Positions 1 to 9,352 of a DNA stretch of 64,000 nt are shown in pieces (the stretch's first letter is position 1; every line of letters begins with the position of its first letter). Made by a program: the position numbers and the translations under genes. The DNA is taken from the NCBI GenBank assembly GCA_964019695.1, contig OZ026514.1:104194345-104258344 (forward strand). The letters are read 5' to 3'. This DNA comes from Loripinus fragilis (lineage: Eukaryota > Mollusca > Bivalvia > Lucinida > Lucinidae). The notes under the pieces are model-generated. The model searched no databases and was not told the DNA's origin. It was given only the letters and a program-made list of their open reading frames with translations.

Positions 1-231
1 AAAATATGAAGACAACAAAACTTGAAACAGAAACTTGGCTCCAAGAGTAGAATATAAGAGTGGAATATATAATACAGACAATATATAACCGACCATGTAA
101 AGAAATTTAAGAATGGAATGTTTTTGTTAATATGTAAGATTTCTCTCCCTTTGTTTACAAAGTCAGTCATAATATGCCTGGGATTGAAGGAAAACACTTT
201 ATGTTTGTTACAATCTTATCTGAGGAGCCAC

Positions 232-355
232 AAGGTGTAGTGGATAAACCACTTGCTTTGTACTCAGGAGTCCCTTGTTCAACCCCCAGCTCCTACAGTC
301 TGTCGGATGAGACTCTAAGCTGTGGCCCAGTTTCCATATTACCTTAGATGTTGGT
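232..355 (+). repeat. tRNA-like repeat, possible SINE head
   Basis: The stretch GTGTAGTGGATAAACCACTT resembles a pol III A box, and TTGTTCAACCCC about 35 bases later resembles a B box. No second copy of this exact head was found in the window and no target duplication was identified, so it may be an old SINE head or a chance resemblance. Confidence 0.3.
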
Positions 356-426
356 GGGACGGTAAACATGAACACACACAACTATTTTTCTGCTTTTGAG
401 AAATATCCTTTAACAGTGTTATGTAT

Positions 427-655
427 TAATTGGGCCTCGTCGAGACAAAATGTGCCTTCGGGGGTAAGTGAACAACAAAGGCGCAGACCAGCCTGCACAT
501 CCGTGCAGACTGATCAGCCCCTTTGTTATTTGATTATTGGAAAGAATTATATCTATGCTTGCTACAAGCGAAATTTCAATTTTCTAGGTAGTCTCTGTAG
601 CTGATGAGACTGGTTTGAGTCTCGCTTTGTCGGAAACCCCCCAGACAGGTATTGT
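427..655 (+). repeat. Hairpin repeat family C, copy 1
   Basis: The core is an imperfect hairpin (AACAAAGGCGCAGACCAGCC ... CTGATCAGCCCCTTTGTT). Outer inverted ends read roughly ACCTGTCTTCGTGGGTTT on the left and AAACCCCCCAGACAGGT on the right. Other copies lie at 3846-4024, 19315-19545 (opposite strand) and 59760-59990. The structure suggests a small non-autonomous DNA transposon; the superfamily is unknown. Confidence 0.6.
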
Positions 656-719
656 CGGGATGATGCCCAATTCAGGTTATCCTTTTTTTAAGAATTTAAA
701 ACATGACATACATGAGACA

Positions 720-895
720 GCCTTTTTTTTATTGTATGGAAATAACCAAGGTTCTGGCTAGTTTGTGCATCTGTACAGTCGATTAACACCCTTGTAATTG
801 GTTCTGTGCAAAGTATTATAGATATGCATGCTACATACAAAATTTCAAAAATCTTCTTAATCTCTGTAGCTGAGCATGCTGGTGTGAGTATATAG
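720..895 (+). repeat. Degenerate family C copy
   Basis: This aligns by eye to 490-650: a CTAGTTTGTGCATCTGTACAGTC hairpin remnant followed by a shared tail (ATATGCATGCTACA, AAATTTCAA, CTCTGTAGCTGA). It is an older, more diverged neighbour of the previous copy. Confidence 0.45.
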
Positions 896-899
896 TGAT

Positions 900-1065
900 T
901 GCAAACACCTAAGATGGGTTGCAGGTTTGAGCCTCGGTAGGCACTGCATTGTGTCCTTGTGGAAGACATGTTATCTTATGCTTGATACTGATTCAAGCAG
1001 GAAGACCCGTCCCAACACGACTGAAAAATTGTTGACTGGGGCGTAAGGAATCGGAACAAACTAAC
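900..1065 (+). repeat. SINE family 1, 5'-truncated copy
   Basis: It carries the B-box-like GGTTTGAGCCTC, the GTGTCCTTG...AGACA block and the tail GAAAAATTGTTGACTGGGG found in the intact copies at 1285-1482 and 5085-5277. The A-box head is missing or replaced. Confidence 0.6.
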
Positions 1066-1196
1066 ATGGCAAACCCTAAAATGGGGTTTAATGATGAGGC
1101 TCATTTTGTCATGGTATACTTTACACAGTAGACAATCAAGTAAAAAGCTTTAAACTACCGTTTTCACTGTAAATATTTGGACAGATAATCTTGAGC

Positions 1197-1262
1197 AAAT
1201 AGTATAAACCCAGATCAGACTGTGCTCCACAAGGAGCAGTCTGATCAGAGTTTACACTGTAT
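1197..1262. repeat. Hairpin repeat family B
   Basis: Arms read ACCCAGATCAGACTG...GCTCC and GGAGCAGTCTGATCAG, making a hairpin of about 25-bp arms with a short loop. Related hairpins occur at 4862-4930, 5281-5341, 5915-5985, 6045-6118, 17265-17335 and 48430-48492. Confidence 0.65.
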
Positions 1263-1284
1263 GCTATCTCATCACTGCCTTTCG

Positions 1285-1482
1285 GGAGCGCAGTGGCTCA
1301 GTGGTAGAAAGCTTGACTCGAGACCGAAGGGCCGCGGGTTCGGGCCTCACCGGCGTCACTGCGTTGTGGTCCTTGAGCAAGACACATTTATCCTAGCTTA
1401 GTACTGGTTCAACCCAGGAAGAGCCGTCCCGCATAACTGAAAGATTGTTGAGCGGACGTAAAGAATCAAATCAAACAAAACC
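1285..1482 (+). mobile_element. tRNA-derived SINE family 1, intact copy
   Basis: The head GCGCAGTGGCTCAGTGGTAG matches a tRNA A-box region and GCGGGTTCGGGCCTC a B box. The tail ends in an A-rich AATCAAATCAAACAAAA. It is flanked by a perfect 15-bp direct repeat, CATCACTGCCTTTCG, at 1270-1284 and 1483-1497, which is the target-site duplication expected of LINE-mobilised SINEs. The 5'-truncated copy at 900-1065 and the intact copy at 5085 belong to the same family. Confidence 0.88.
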
Positions 1483-1541
1483 ATCACTGCCTTTCGCACA
1501 CCTCATCCGGATGTAAAATGGATTTGTTTTAATTTAAGGAA

Positions 1542-1752
1542 TACAGTGAAAACTGTCTTAAAGCGGCCACTCAAAAAATCAAAACTAAGATCTCATTGAC
1601 AAATGGTAGCTTAATGAAGGTTGAAATTAATTGCAGAATGCTTCCCATTGGAGCATTCTGCAATTCTTTTGACCTGCATTAAGGGATATTCGGTCTTGAA
1701 AACCAATTTTTGGTCTTTTTTCAAGTGGCCGCTTAAGACAGGTTTTACTGTA
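1542..1752. mobile_element. TA-flanked palindromic MITE (GGCCAC family)
   Basis: Ends are TACAGTGAAAACTGTCTTAA and a complementary CTTAAGACAGGTTTTACTGTA. A strong internal hairpin is built on GCAGAATGC...GCATTCTGC. Three further copies cluster at 12392-13039. TA at each boundary fits a Tc1/mariner-type target duplication, which is inferred. Confidence 0.75.
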
Positions 1753-2084
1753 GTTTGGTGATGTGATTATGTGTGGAAATATTTATGTTAAAATATTTTA
1801 TTTCTTGATTTTCTCATATTTTAGAAATAGTTAACAAATTGTATGTGTTTTTCATTATCAAATGATGATGAGATGATGATAAGAGCCTCATGGTAATTGA
1901 CCAGATAATGGTTTATTTGATTTGCACATTAAAGTAGTTATCTTGATTGCACTCAGAATGACATAGAGCTGGGCCTGACTGAAGACTCAAAATAATAGGG
2001 TTATTTTTTCTTACCCTGTTTCTTTAATATGTTGAATATAACATATGAGCCAGCTCATGAAATTATGGTCCTTATCATCAAGAA

Positions 2085-2215
2085 AGGCTCATGCCAGCCT
2101 GCGCAGATGTGCAGACTCACCAGAGCCTTTGCTGCTCTCATACATAAAGCAAGGGTGTAGATGAAGACTCAGACCAAAGTTTGGACCTCTGACCTCACTG
2201 AATACATCAGCATGG
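2085..2215 (+). repeat. Dispersed hairpin repeat family G
   Basis: The sequence GGCTCATGCCAGCCTGCGCAG...CAGAGCCTTTGCTGCTC followed by GTGTAGATGAAGACTCA recurs at 39565-39905. Shorter hairpin forms occur at 25420-25540, 40290-40360, 43805-43900, 55510-55600 and 60265-60330. Confidence 0.5.
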
Positions 2216-2494
2216 GTGTTAAAAGGAAGCGTTTGTACATATTCAATAAAAACAAAATCTCATGTGCTGGCTCATTGTTGAAAATGCATGACAAAACCAA
2301 TAAAGTTACCTGTATGTCCAGTGATGACTGAATTTATTAAGCCATCAAACCTCTCAGAACAGAGTTTTCACTGTAAACTCAATTGGAAGCTTAGGATGCC
2401 CATGTTTGGCTCATGCCAACTCCTTCCTTTTGTCATGCATTTGCTCAAATATAACAGGCTTCCAGGTAAGAGTGTGTATTGGAAAACTATTTTC

Positions 2495-2605
2495 TTTATT
2501 TTTCATCCAAAGCATATGTTGTGGGTACTCAAAAAACTGTCTCAATGAGTCGGTTCTTTTGAGCACCCAAAACATACGTTTTGATTGATGGGTGAGAAAA
2601 TAATC
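2495..2605. repeat. Single dispersed unit of the 25.7-kb tandem repeat
   Basis: Shares CATATGTTGTGGGTACTC, a hairpin of the form ACTGTCTCAA...GAGTCGGTTCTTTTGAG, and CATACGTTTTGATTGATGG with the four-unit array at 25718-26310. So the monomer exists both dispersed and tandem. Confidence 0.6.
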
Positions 2606-3128
2606 ACAATTTATGCTCATAAAAGTTCCTTATCTGGATCTATGATATAAGTCGTGATTCAGAAATAAGGAAATTATGATAATGCAATGTTTAAATTTCT
2701 TTGGGGTATGCCTTCAATCATGAGTGCAATTTTGTTCATTATGTGAATGTATATGTCCATTCTGTATCCAAGGGATTATGTTAAGGTTTTTATGTAGAAA
2801 TCCACGATCTATGGCATTATGGTGCGTCTAATCTAGAATAATTGCTATAATTGTATTATGATCAGAATGTGCCATAAGTTAATAAATATGTTTTAAGTAT
2901 GTTGTTGCTTATGTTCAAGCTTATAGTGCAGACTTTGTTGTGATACCATAATGATGAGATATCACAGTCTGTTTGCGCCAAAAGCTGACTGGTCATGGTA
3001 TCTAGATTATTTATTCCTGATGATTTAATTAATTCATGCCCTAATGGCACATGTACACTGGTGCATTTTCTATAATTTTTAAATTTTAGACATTAGAAAT
3101 ATATAGAGGATCCTCCATGATTGCTTTT

Positions 3129-3225
3129 ATTGAGTTTATTAAATGAGTTGAGGGAAAAGAGATAAAGTGTGAGGCTTGTCAAGCATTTTATTTCTTTTTT
3201 GCAACGAGATGAATAAATTCAATAA
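3129..3225. repeat. Palindrome with GAGGCTTG core (family N)
   Basis: The outer inverted ends TATTGAGTTTATTAAATGAG and CTC-type complement (GAGATGAATAAATTCAATA) flank an inner stem ATAAAGTG/AGCATTTTAT around the core GAGGCTTGTC. The right half is repeated at 47940-48010. Confidence 0.6.
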
Positions 3226-3230
3226 TACAG

Positions 3231-3305
3231 GAGCATGAATGTTACAGACAATGAATAAACTCCAACACTGTTGGAGTTTATTCATTGTCTGTAACATTCA
3301 TGCTC
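3231..3305. repeat. Perfect 37-bp-arm palindrome
   Basis: Left arm 3231-3267 and right arm 3269-3305 are exact reverse complements separated by one base (3268). It begins 5 bp after the previous palindrome. Absence of any mismatch implies recent origin or ongoing arm homogenisation. Confidence 0.9.
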
Positions 3306-3435
3306 ATGTTCATGTTACAGAATCACTGCCTTAGAAGGCCAAGGCAGCTTGATTATATTGTACCAGGCGAATCCTTGATCAAGATTCTGCTGTTGTTAAA
3401 ACATATCTTTTTGCTCACATGGAGGCTTCCTAACA

Positions 3436-3564
3436 TACTGTAAATTTGGAAATTTTCGCGAGGGTTTTATTTTTGCTAAACTTCACACATGTCCTAGTTG
3501 TGAATTTTTAACATTGCAAGTATTCTTTTAACGCTTTCTCGCAAAAAATTCCAGATTTACAGTA
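3436..3564. mobile_element. TA-flanked MITE (TACTGTAAATTTGG family), filled site
   Basis: Inverted ends TACTGTAAATTTGGAAATTT and a complement ending TTTACAGTA. The flanks (CTCACATGGAGGCTTCCTAAC before, TGCAATGTATCA after) occur uninterrupted at 9317-9352, so this is an insertion into a pre-existing repeat at a TA. Confidence 0.82.
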
Positions 3565-3845
3565 TGCAATGTATCAATCCCTTAGGAGCAGTCTGATCAG
3601 TGTTCATATTGTTTGCTTCCACAGTTCAAGTTTTTCTTGAGTGCATTTGAAAATAGGCAGCAGACAAAATAAGCAGACAACATTTTTCAGGACAATAAAA
3701 ATATTGTCTAGATAAGGGTTATCTTACAAAGGAATTCTAAAAAGATAACTGGAGTTACAGCCCTTGTTTAAGAAAGAATACCACCCTTATGGACAAGCAT
3801 ATGGTTGAGGGCACAGTGTCTCATAAATACAATTTCTATTTTGGC

Positions 3846-4024
3846 TTCGACGCGAGAAAACCTGTCTTCGTGGGTTTGTGAACAACAAAGGTGCAGACCA
3901 GCCTGCGCATCTTCACAGTCTGATCTGAGCCTTTGTTATTTGCATACTGAAAAGTAACATATCTAAATTAGTAACATGCAAAATTTCAGTTGTCCGAAAC
4001 CACAAAGACAGGTTTTGTTGTGTC
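3846..4024 (+). repeat. Hairpin repeat family C, copy 2
   Basis: Ends GCGAGAAAACCTGTCTTCGT and AAACCACAAAGACAGGTTTT are inverted. The core is GGTGCAGACCAGCCTGCGCA...AGTCTGATCTGAGCC. It is the clearest full-length copy. Confidence 0.7.
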
Positions 4025-4345
4025 ACACCCAATTTTCACCTGCATTGACAATTTACAGAGTCCTCTGTGTTGGAATCCTGGTGTTTCACACTCTGGTGGA
4101 ATACCTTCCTTAAGATCTGATAATTTAGGGATCAATATTTGATCCCACATTTATCAACAGAGTTCTGGCACTATCTGAAACCAATTAGAAAGGTTTGTTG
4201 GTAGATGACCTTCTAGACGTACACAGTATCTAAATTAATTGTTTTTTAATGACTTAGAGATTTCCTGAAAATATATTTGTTTGCTTAGTTATCTGATTGA
4301 TAAAAATAGTGCTATTGTTATGATTATTTATTGATTCTTTCGTCT

Positions 4346-4710
4346 ACTGTAAATTCAGACATTTTGCGAGAATTTCATTTTCTTTCGCGAAAATAAAAGC
4401 CTTGCAAAATGTGGAAATCACTCCTTCATTTACTGATATCACAGGAGCTTGAAGTTCTGTCTTTATATCACCTATATAGCCTCAAAACCAAAAGCTCACA
4501 ATGTCATTATGTAGTAATGACTTGACCTGGTCATTTCATAGTAATGACATTAAGAGATTTTCAGTTTTAGGGAAGGGTCGAACTTCAAGCTCCTGTGCTG
4601 ATATAGGTAAGTCCTGCTCCATTTGCAAATTTTTTACGTCGCAAATATGGCTTTTAAAGCTGTTCGTGAAAATAAAATTGTCACAAAAAGTTTTGATTTT
4701 ACAGTATTTA
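4346..4710. mobile_element. TACTGTAAAT MITE split by a foldback insertion
   Basis: Left half 4346-4430 (ACTGTAAATTCAGACATTTT...) and right half 4605-4710 (...GATTTTACAGTA) belong to the same family as 3436-3564. They are separated exactly by the foldback element at 4440-4597 and its target duplication. Confidence 0.65.
4440..4597. mobile_element. Foldback element FB1, 158-bp copy
   Basis: The terminal inverted repeat is CACAGGAGCTTGAAGTT, 17 bp and perfect at both ends. It is flanked by a 7-bp direct repeat CTGATAT (4433-4439 and 4598-4604). The interior is largely palindromic (AATGTCATTATGTAGTAATGAC...). A second copy lies at 13936-14170, also with a 7-bp target duplication. Confidence 0.85.
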
Positions 4711-4727
4711 TGTTTGCTTCATCATGA

Positions 4728-5345
4728 GAAAATTTGATTTTTGGATTTGGTTAGAGGTAAGACTCAATCTAGCCTCTTCAGATTTTGTTATCAGCTAGAA
4801 TTACAATGTTTGATCTAATATAAGTGATTTTTTTTTTTCAAAATTTTAAATACTTTTGAAAGCAGTGTAGATCCAGATCAGCTGGCATCTGATATAACCA
4901 GCTGATCAGGATCCACACTGTTTTCTATCCAAAATTTGATTTTTGGATTTGGTTAGAGGTAAGACTCAAAGTAGCCTCTTGAGATTTAGTTATCAGCTAG
5001 AATTACAATGTTTGACATAATGAGAGCAGTATGCACAGTATTTTTCTCAAAATTTTAAATCCTTTTGAAAACAGTGTAGATCCAGGGAGCGCAGTGGCTC
5101 AGTGGTAGAGTGCTTGAATTGAGACCGAGGGGTTGCGGGTTTGAGCCTTATCGGCGTCACTGGGTTGTGTCCTTGAGCAAGACACATTAATCCTTGCTTA
5201 GTACTGGTTCAACCCAGAAAGACCTGTCCGACATAACTGAAAAATTGTTGACTGGGATGTAAAGAATCAAATCAAGCAAAACAGTGTAGATCCAGATCAG
5301 CTGGCTTCTAAGGAAGCCAGCTGATCAGGATCCACACTGTTTTCC
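4728..5345 (+). repeat. Tandem duplication of ~200 bp, second unit SINE-interrupted
   Basis: Unit 1 (about 4728-4927) and unit 2 (about 4928-5345) both start AAAATTTGATTTTTGGATTT, share GGTTAGAGGTAAGACTCAA and end with the family B hairpin CAGTGTAGATCCAGATCAGC...GCTGATCAGGATCCACACTG. Unit 2 is longer only because SINE 5085-5277 lies within its hairpin, so the duplication predates the SINE. Confidence 0.85.
5085..5277 (+). mobile_element. tRNA-derived SINE family 1, intact copy in hairpin
   Basis: The head GGGAGCGCAGTGGCTCAGTG, B box GCGGGTTTGAGCC and tail AAAGAATCAAATCAAGC match copy 1285-1482. Flanking 17-bp direct repeats AAAACAGTGTAGATCCA lie at 5068-5084 and 5278-5294; the leading A bases may partly be SINE tail. 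Confidence 0.9.
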
Positions 5346-5599
5346 ATCCACATGAGGAATCTATATAAATCATAATCACTGGATTAGCTGAAATTGAATT
5401 TTAATAAAAGAAATGCATGGACTTGTGAGCATTAGTGCTTATGTGGACTATGAGCATTAGTGCTTATAAAGTCAAATATGGCATTCTGTAATACTGTTTT
5501 GTAATGAGCAATAAATAAATCGATGAAAACACCATTTTAGCCTTACATCCTTTTTCACACTATTGGCTTCTCCTGGAAACTTAGATGTTTGTCTATTTG

Positions 5600-5848
5600 T
5601 TTGGTTTGAGGTTTTACGTCTGAGGCAATAGCTTAGGTCGTGTCAAGACAGCCAGTTCACCTAACCACATTTTTTCCTGGGCAAGCTTAATGTAGCCGTT
5701 AACCAGTACTTCATGCACATACTTTCGCTTGTAACTGACAACAACCCTTCTCGAATCAGCGGAAGGAGGAGTTGGCCATAGAAATTATTTCATGATCAGA
5801 CTCCGTGAAGGTATTGGACCGGGCCGGCATTGAACTTGCGACCCCTGG
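5600..5848 (-). mobile_element. SINE family 2, decayed copy
   Basis: The reverse strand reads CCAGGGGTCGCAAGTTCAATGCC (B-box region), then the body ending at TTACGTC. The body (GTTAACCAGTACTTC, GCACATACTTTCGCTTGTAAC) matches 45421-45746. The A-box head beyond 5848 is lost. Confidence 0.7.
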
Positions 5849-5884
5849 ATTTAACTAAATATATGGTAAATGTTTGAAAATTTT

Positions 5885-6215
5885 GAACACTAGGTGCCTG
5901 CCTAAAGGCCTAGATAAACAGTGCAGACCCAGGTCAGACTGCTTCTAAAGAACAGTCTGATCAGGGTCTTCCCTGTTTGCTATTCTGACACACATCTTGT
6001 GTATTCTAGTTCTGACGGCCCCAACACTAGTTACCTGCCAAAAAGCCTAGACAAACAGCACATACCCAGATCAGGAGTGCTTGGGAAGAAGCAGTCTGAT
6101 CAGGGTCTTCCCTGTTTTCTTTTCAGACAAGCATATTTTGAATTCAATCCCTGATAACCAACATTTTAACTGAGAACAGGAAGAAAAATGTGTGAGAAAT
6201 TTTAGAACATTTGTC
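5885..6215 (+). repeat. Two tandem family B hairpin units
   Basis: AACACTAGGTGCCTGCCTAAA...CCTAGATAAACAG (5887) recurs as AACACTAGTTACCTGCC...CCTAGACAAACAG (6020). Each is followed by a GATCAG...CTGATCAGGGTCTTCCCTG hairpin. The trailing segment to 6215 (CCCTGATAACCAACATTTTA) recurs at 48518-48560, so the full repeat is longer than the hairpin. Confidence 0.7.
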
Positions 6216-6299
6216 ACATGGGCCCAAGAGGGGTCTCGGGGTTTAGAGTTATAGCCCCTTTGTATCTGTCTAGAGATGAGACTGGGTGAACGCACTCGC

Positions 6300-7450
6300 T
6301 TGACTACATTTGGGGAATTAACTCAAGATAGGCAGCACCCAGAACTCACTCCAGAAAACTTTACAATAATGATTTGGATTTCTCTCCCCTTTCGGTACCC
6401 TGTGACGCAGTTCTTATGTACTAATTGAAATAACACTCTGAGACGATTTGAATTTTCTATACTTTTAATAAATGTAAAATGTTCCTAAAACGCGATGGAT
6501 GCAGACTGAATATACTTTCATTTTCTAGAGTCCTAAATTGCCACAATATATATTATCACTGTTCTTCTCAATTCTAGAATTTCACTGTTCCAGTAAATCA
6601 GAATGTTCTTTATTTGTATTCATAGAAAAGCGCAGTCACAAACAATAAAATATTCACTTTAATTCTCCTCAACCTCAACTGCCACCAGCCATATAATTTT
6701 CCAAAAAATATCTGTTCATAAGCTCACCAAATTGAAGATTCCACCAATATTAAACTAATTGTTTTAAGTTATAGGTCCTAAGTTCATATTCTATAAATTT
6801 GGCACTTCACATTTCCAAAACTGTCATATAGGCTAAACAAAGATTTATAAGACCTAAACACAGAAAACCACAAAGTCAACGGTCTATGCAAAGTCTACAA
6901 TGTTAAATCCTATTCTTCCAGTTTAAAGGAAAGATCTAGACTGTTCTGCTCCCAGGTTAAGACTGACTCATGAACCCACAATTTGGGTCCCAGCAAAACT
7001 CCCTAGGTCCGAAAACAGCCAATGAAAAATACTTTAACAATCAACCAACCAAACAATTTCTCTATAAAACATTACAAGAAATAGCTGCTCTATGGCTGAT
7101 AAGAAATCAAGTTGTCAGAATTAGCCAATTTTAAGTCAAAACAGTTCTTGAGCCATCAAAATTATTTCCATTCTTATATCCAAACTTAGCCCCAAGCCAA
7201 GAATACAGGTTTTGAACAGATATTTGGAAAATATGAAATTTTAACCCTAAAATAAAGAAAATGCTAAAATTAAATTTTTAAACTAATTTTTCATCAAAAA
7301 CCTTATTTTAGACTCTTCCATCCAGACTCCCCTACTATAATACAGAAAAAACTAAAAAACACAAACTCTCATCTTTCTCTCACCTTAACATCAATAATTT
7401 AATGGCAAATTTACCATGTGATTAATTAAAACAAAATGTATCAAATTTTT
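6300..7450. other. Non-coding AT-rich stretch, G-poor on plus strand
   Basis: No open frame worth reporting and no repeat shared with the rest of the window. Several 60-base rows contain only 2-5 G (for example 6661-6720 and 7321-7380) against clearly more C, a mild strand asymmetry. I see no feature in it. Confidence 0.5.
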
Positions 7451-7480
7451 AGCTGGCGACACATTTACCATACCACCTGT

Positions 7481-7940
7481 TTCATCTTTTTAAACAGTCT
7501 CATAGCACTGGACCATAATATATACTGACAGACTTTAAAAACACATCACTTGGATAACAGCTTTAATTTATTTCTCGAACAAGAAGGCAGAACAATGATT
7601 TTGATTGTATATTACAGAGCACTCATTTGTAAGTAAAACATGGAAAACTTGTCCAACTAAGATGAATTTAATGCATTAAAATGTAAACTTTAGCAAATAA
7701 CGTCGTCCAGTTTAGTTGTACAATTCAAACAAAGTGTTTGCTGAAGAAGCCAGCTTAGGTTGACATCATCGAAGCAAAGGAATTTTGCATACAACTGTAT
7801 TTTGAAGTTAGTGTTGCGTTTTTTAAGTCTGTCAGTATAATAAAACAAATTTTTACTTTTTCCACTCAAATCATGTTTAATAACATGTGACGCTTATGAC
7901 CCACAAGGGTTGATGCATCGTTAAGCATCAAACAAACAAA
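7481..7940 (+). mobile_element. Truncated non-LTR retro-insertion with 13-bp TSD
   Basis: The direct repeat CCATACCACCTGT at 7468-7480 and 7941-7953 brackets a 460-bp segment that ends in AAACAAACAAA, preceded by a short hairpin-like 3' end (CCCACAAGGGTTGATGCATC). Target duplication plus A-rich tail is the signature of LINE-machinery retrotransposition. No coding frame is recognisable; it could be a 5'-truncated LINE 3' UTR or a SINE-like element. Confidence 0.75.
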
Positions 7941-7953
7941 CCATACCACCTGT

Positions 7954-8680
7954 AAGAAGTTCATGGAGCTGCTGCCGGTACCTCTTTGACATTACCTGCG
8001 ACCATGTTTACCGCTCTGGTTTGTGGAGCTTGATGTTCCATGCCAGTGACACTTGCCTGTTGAACAAGCCAAACCTTCTGCCCTTGCAGTAGAAAGACAA
8101 GGCTGCGATCAGACAGATCTGCAATATCAAGCCAGAGGTTTTGGCCACCATAAGGTCAAGAGAACTACTGGTGAAACTTGGACCACATTTTGAGAGAGGT
8201 TTCTTTGGTTTAGACATGTGGAGTGCTCTAGCAGTGCTGTCAAAACAACATGTGCATGGGTGAAACTTTTCAGGATTATTCCTGAATTCAGGATTTTGAG
8301 GCTGACTTTCCATAGAAAGTCAGCCTCAAAATGCTGAATTCCGCAGATAATAATAGCTTTTCTGATTTAGTTTCAGTTTATCTAAAGGTATTTGACCCTT
8401 TAACTTCGAATTTTTAATATTTTTGAGGCATACAGCAAGTTTTAAATTCTGATTTTTTAAAGTTCTGGATTTGGGAAATTTTGAACTTTCACCCATGCAT
8501 GTGATATACAAGTTGTTGAAGCACATGGCCGGGGAGGCCCAAGATGACATGGAAGAAATTAACAGAGAGCAGCCACCATGAGTGGAAGCCCTTGGCTGTC
8601 AACCCCATGAAGGGAACACCTGAAGATCAGGTGTGAGACACCTGAAGGGGGGTGGGCACTGATGTGGATAATGCACCTAT
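7954..8680 (+). pseudogene. Decayed LINE reverse-transcriptase C-terminal region
   Basis: In pieces, the plus strand encodes the C-terminal, post-polymerase part of a non-LTR retrotransposon ORF2. Landmarks: MFHASDT (8033-8053), IRQICNIKPE (8108-8137), ELLVKLG (from 8162), WFRHVECSSSAVKTTC in a shifted frame from 8206, CDIQVVE after 8500, KMTWKKLTE from 8541, and TDVDNAP (8658-8678). The pattern ASETW..., AMIRQIC..., RWFGHVERS, RGPGRP..TWKKLTE is one I know from animal LINE ORF2 tails. There is an in-frame TAG at 8090-8092, at least two frameshifts, and a foldback element inserted at 8255-8497. It is non-functional. GC is visibly higher than its surroundings, consistent with former coding sequence. 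The LINE clade was not determined. Confidence 0.8.
8255..8497. mobile_element. Foldback element inside the LINE remnant
   Basis: Ends CATGGGTGAAA and TTTCACCCATG are inverted, flanked by direct repeats CATGTG at 8249-8254 and 8498-8503. An inner palindrome (ATTTTGAGGCTGACTTTC / GAAAGTCAGCCTCAAAAT) lies at about 8292-8331. Removing the element and one repeat restores codon continuity of the LINE frame (KTTC then DIQ), which supports the 6-bp target duplication. Confidence 0.75.
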
Positions 8681-8944
8681 AAATGTACAGTAATCAAAAT
8701 CCAGATGGTGATGATACCATAAAGTACTTTTCTTTGAATTAGACAGGTAATTAAAGTAATTAATTTGTTGTTATTTGGAGCACTTGGCTTTTACAGTATT
8801 AAAGCCATAACATGCACTCATTTACCACATTGCACATGGGTCGGCTTCTCAGCGGTTAACCAGTATTTAGCATATTCATACGTTCTCTGCATCATTTTTG
8901 GCGCATACTTCTTCAACAGTGTATGATTTATGATGTTAATAAAG

Positions 8945-9240
8945 TCAAAAAGTAAGTGAGTATGATCAGGAAATACCACAATCACACACTGCAGACCAAC
9001 CAACGGCACCGTGAGGAAGAGCCACAGAACATTTATTGTAACAATACATCTGTAAGACAATAATAGCAAACCAACCAGCTTTCTCTTCCTCTTCAAGATG
9101 ATTGCAAAACTAGAATGGACACAAAGTAATGCATAACAAAACAAAGACAAACACAGAACTCCCACAAACTGGAAAGTACATTAAACAATCCATCATTAAC
9201 AACAGAACCACCGCCTTAGAACGGACAGCAGCCCAAGCCA
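8945..9240 (+). repeat. Dispersed repeat family F, copy 1
   Basis: Starts TCAAAAAGTAAGTGAGTATG, includes CACTGCAGACCAACC and GATGATTGCAAAACTAGAA, and ends ACCGCCTTAGAACGGA. Further copies: 42305-42445 (minus), 44945-45215 (plus), 58030-58420 (plus, interrupted); ends only at 23870-23900 and 60170-60260. Confidence 0.75.
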
Positions 9241-9300
9241 CCGTGGGGGGGGGGAGGACTTAATTGCATTTAACTAGCGCTAAATCTTCGCCCTAGATTG

Positions 9301-9352
9301 AACACAATATTCTTTAGCTCGCATGGACGCTTCCTAACTAATGCAATGTATC
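9301..9352 (+). repeat. Related empty site for the 3436-3564 MITE
   Basis: ATATTCTTTAGCTCGCATGG...CTTCCTAACTAATGCAATGTATCA matches both flanks of the MITE at 3436-3564 but lacks the insert, with TA at the junction. It shows the pre-insertion state of that repeat. Confidence 0.75.

Noticed and set aside
2360..2466. Plus-strand open segment between CCTCTCAG and GTAAGAG
   Set aside because: Short, flanked by repeats and without a partner exon; splice-like sites alone are too common.
1285..5277. tRNA genes at the SINE heads
   Set aside because: A and B boxes are present but the tRNA cloverleaf is degenerate and each is followed by a SINE body, tail and target duplication.
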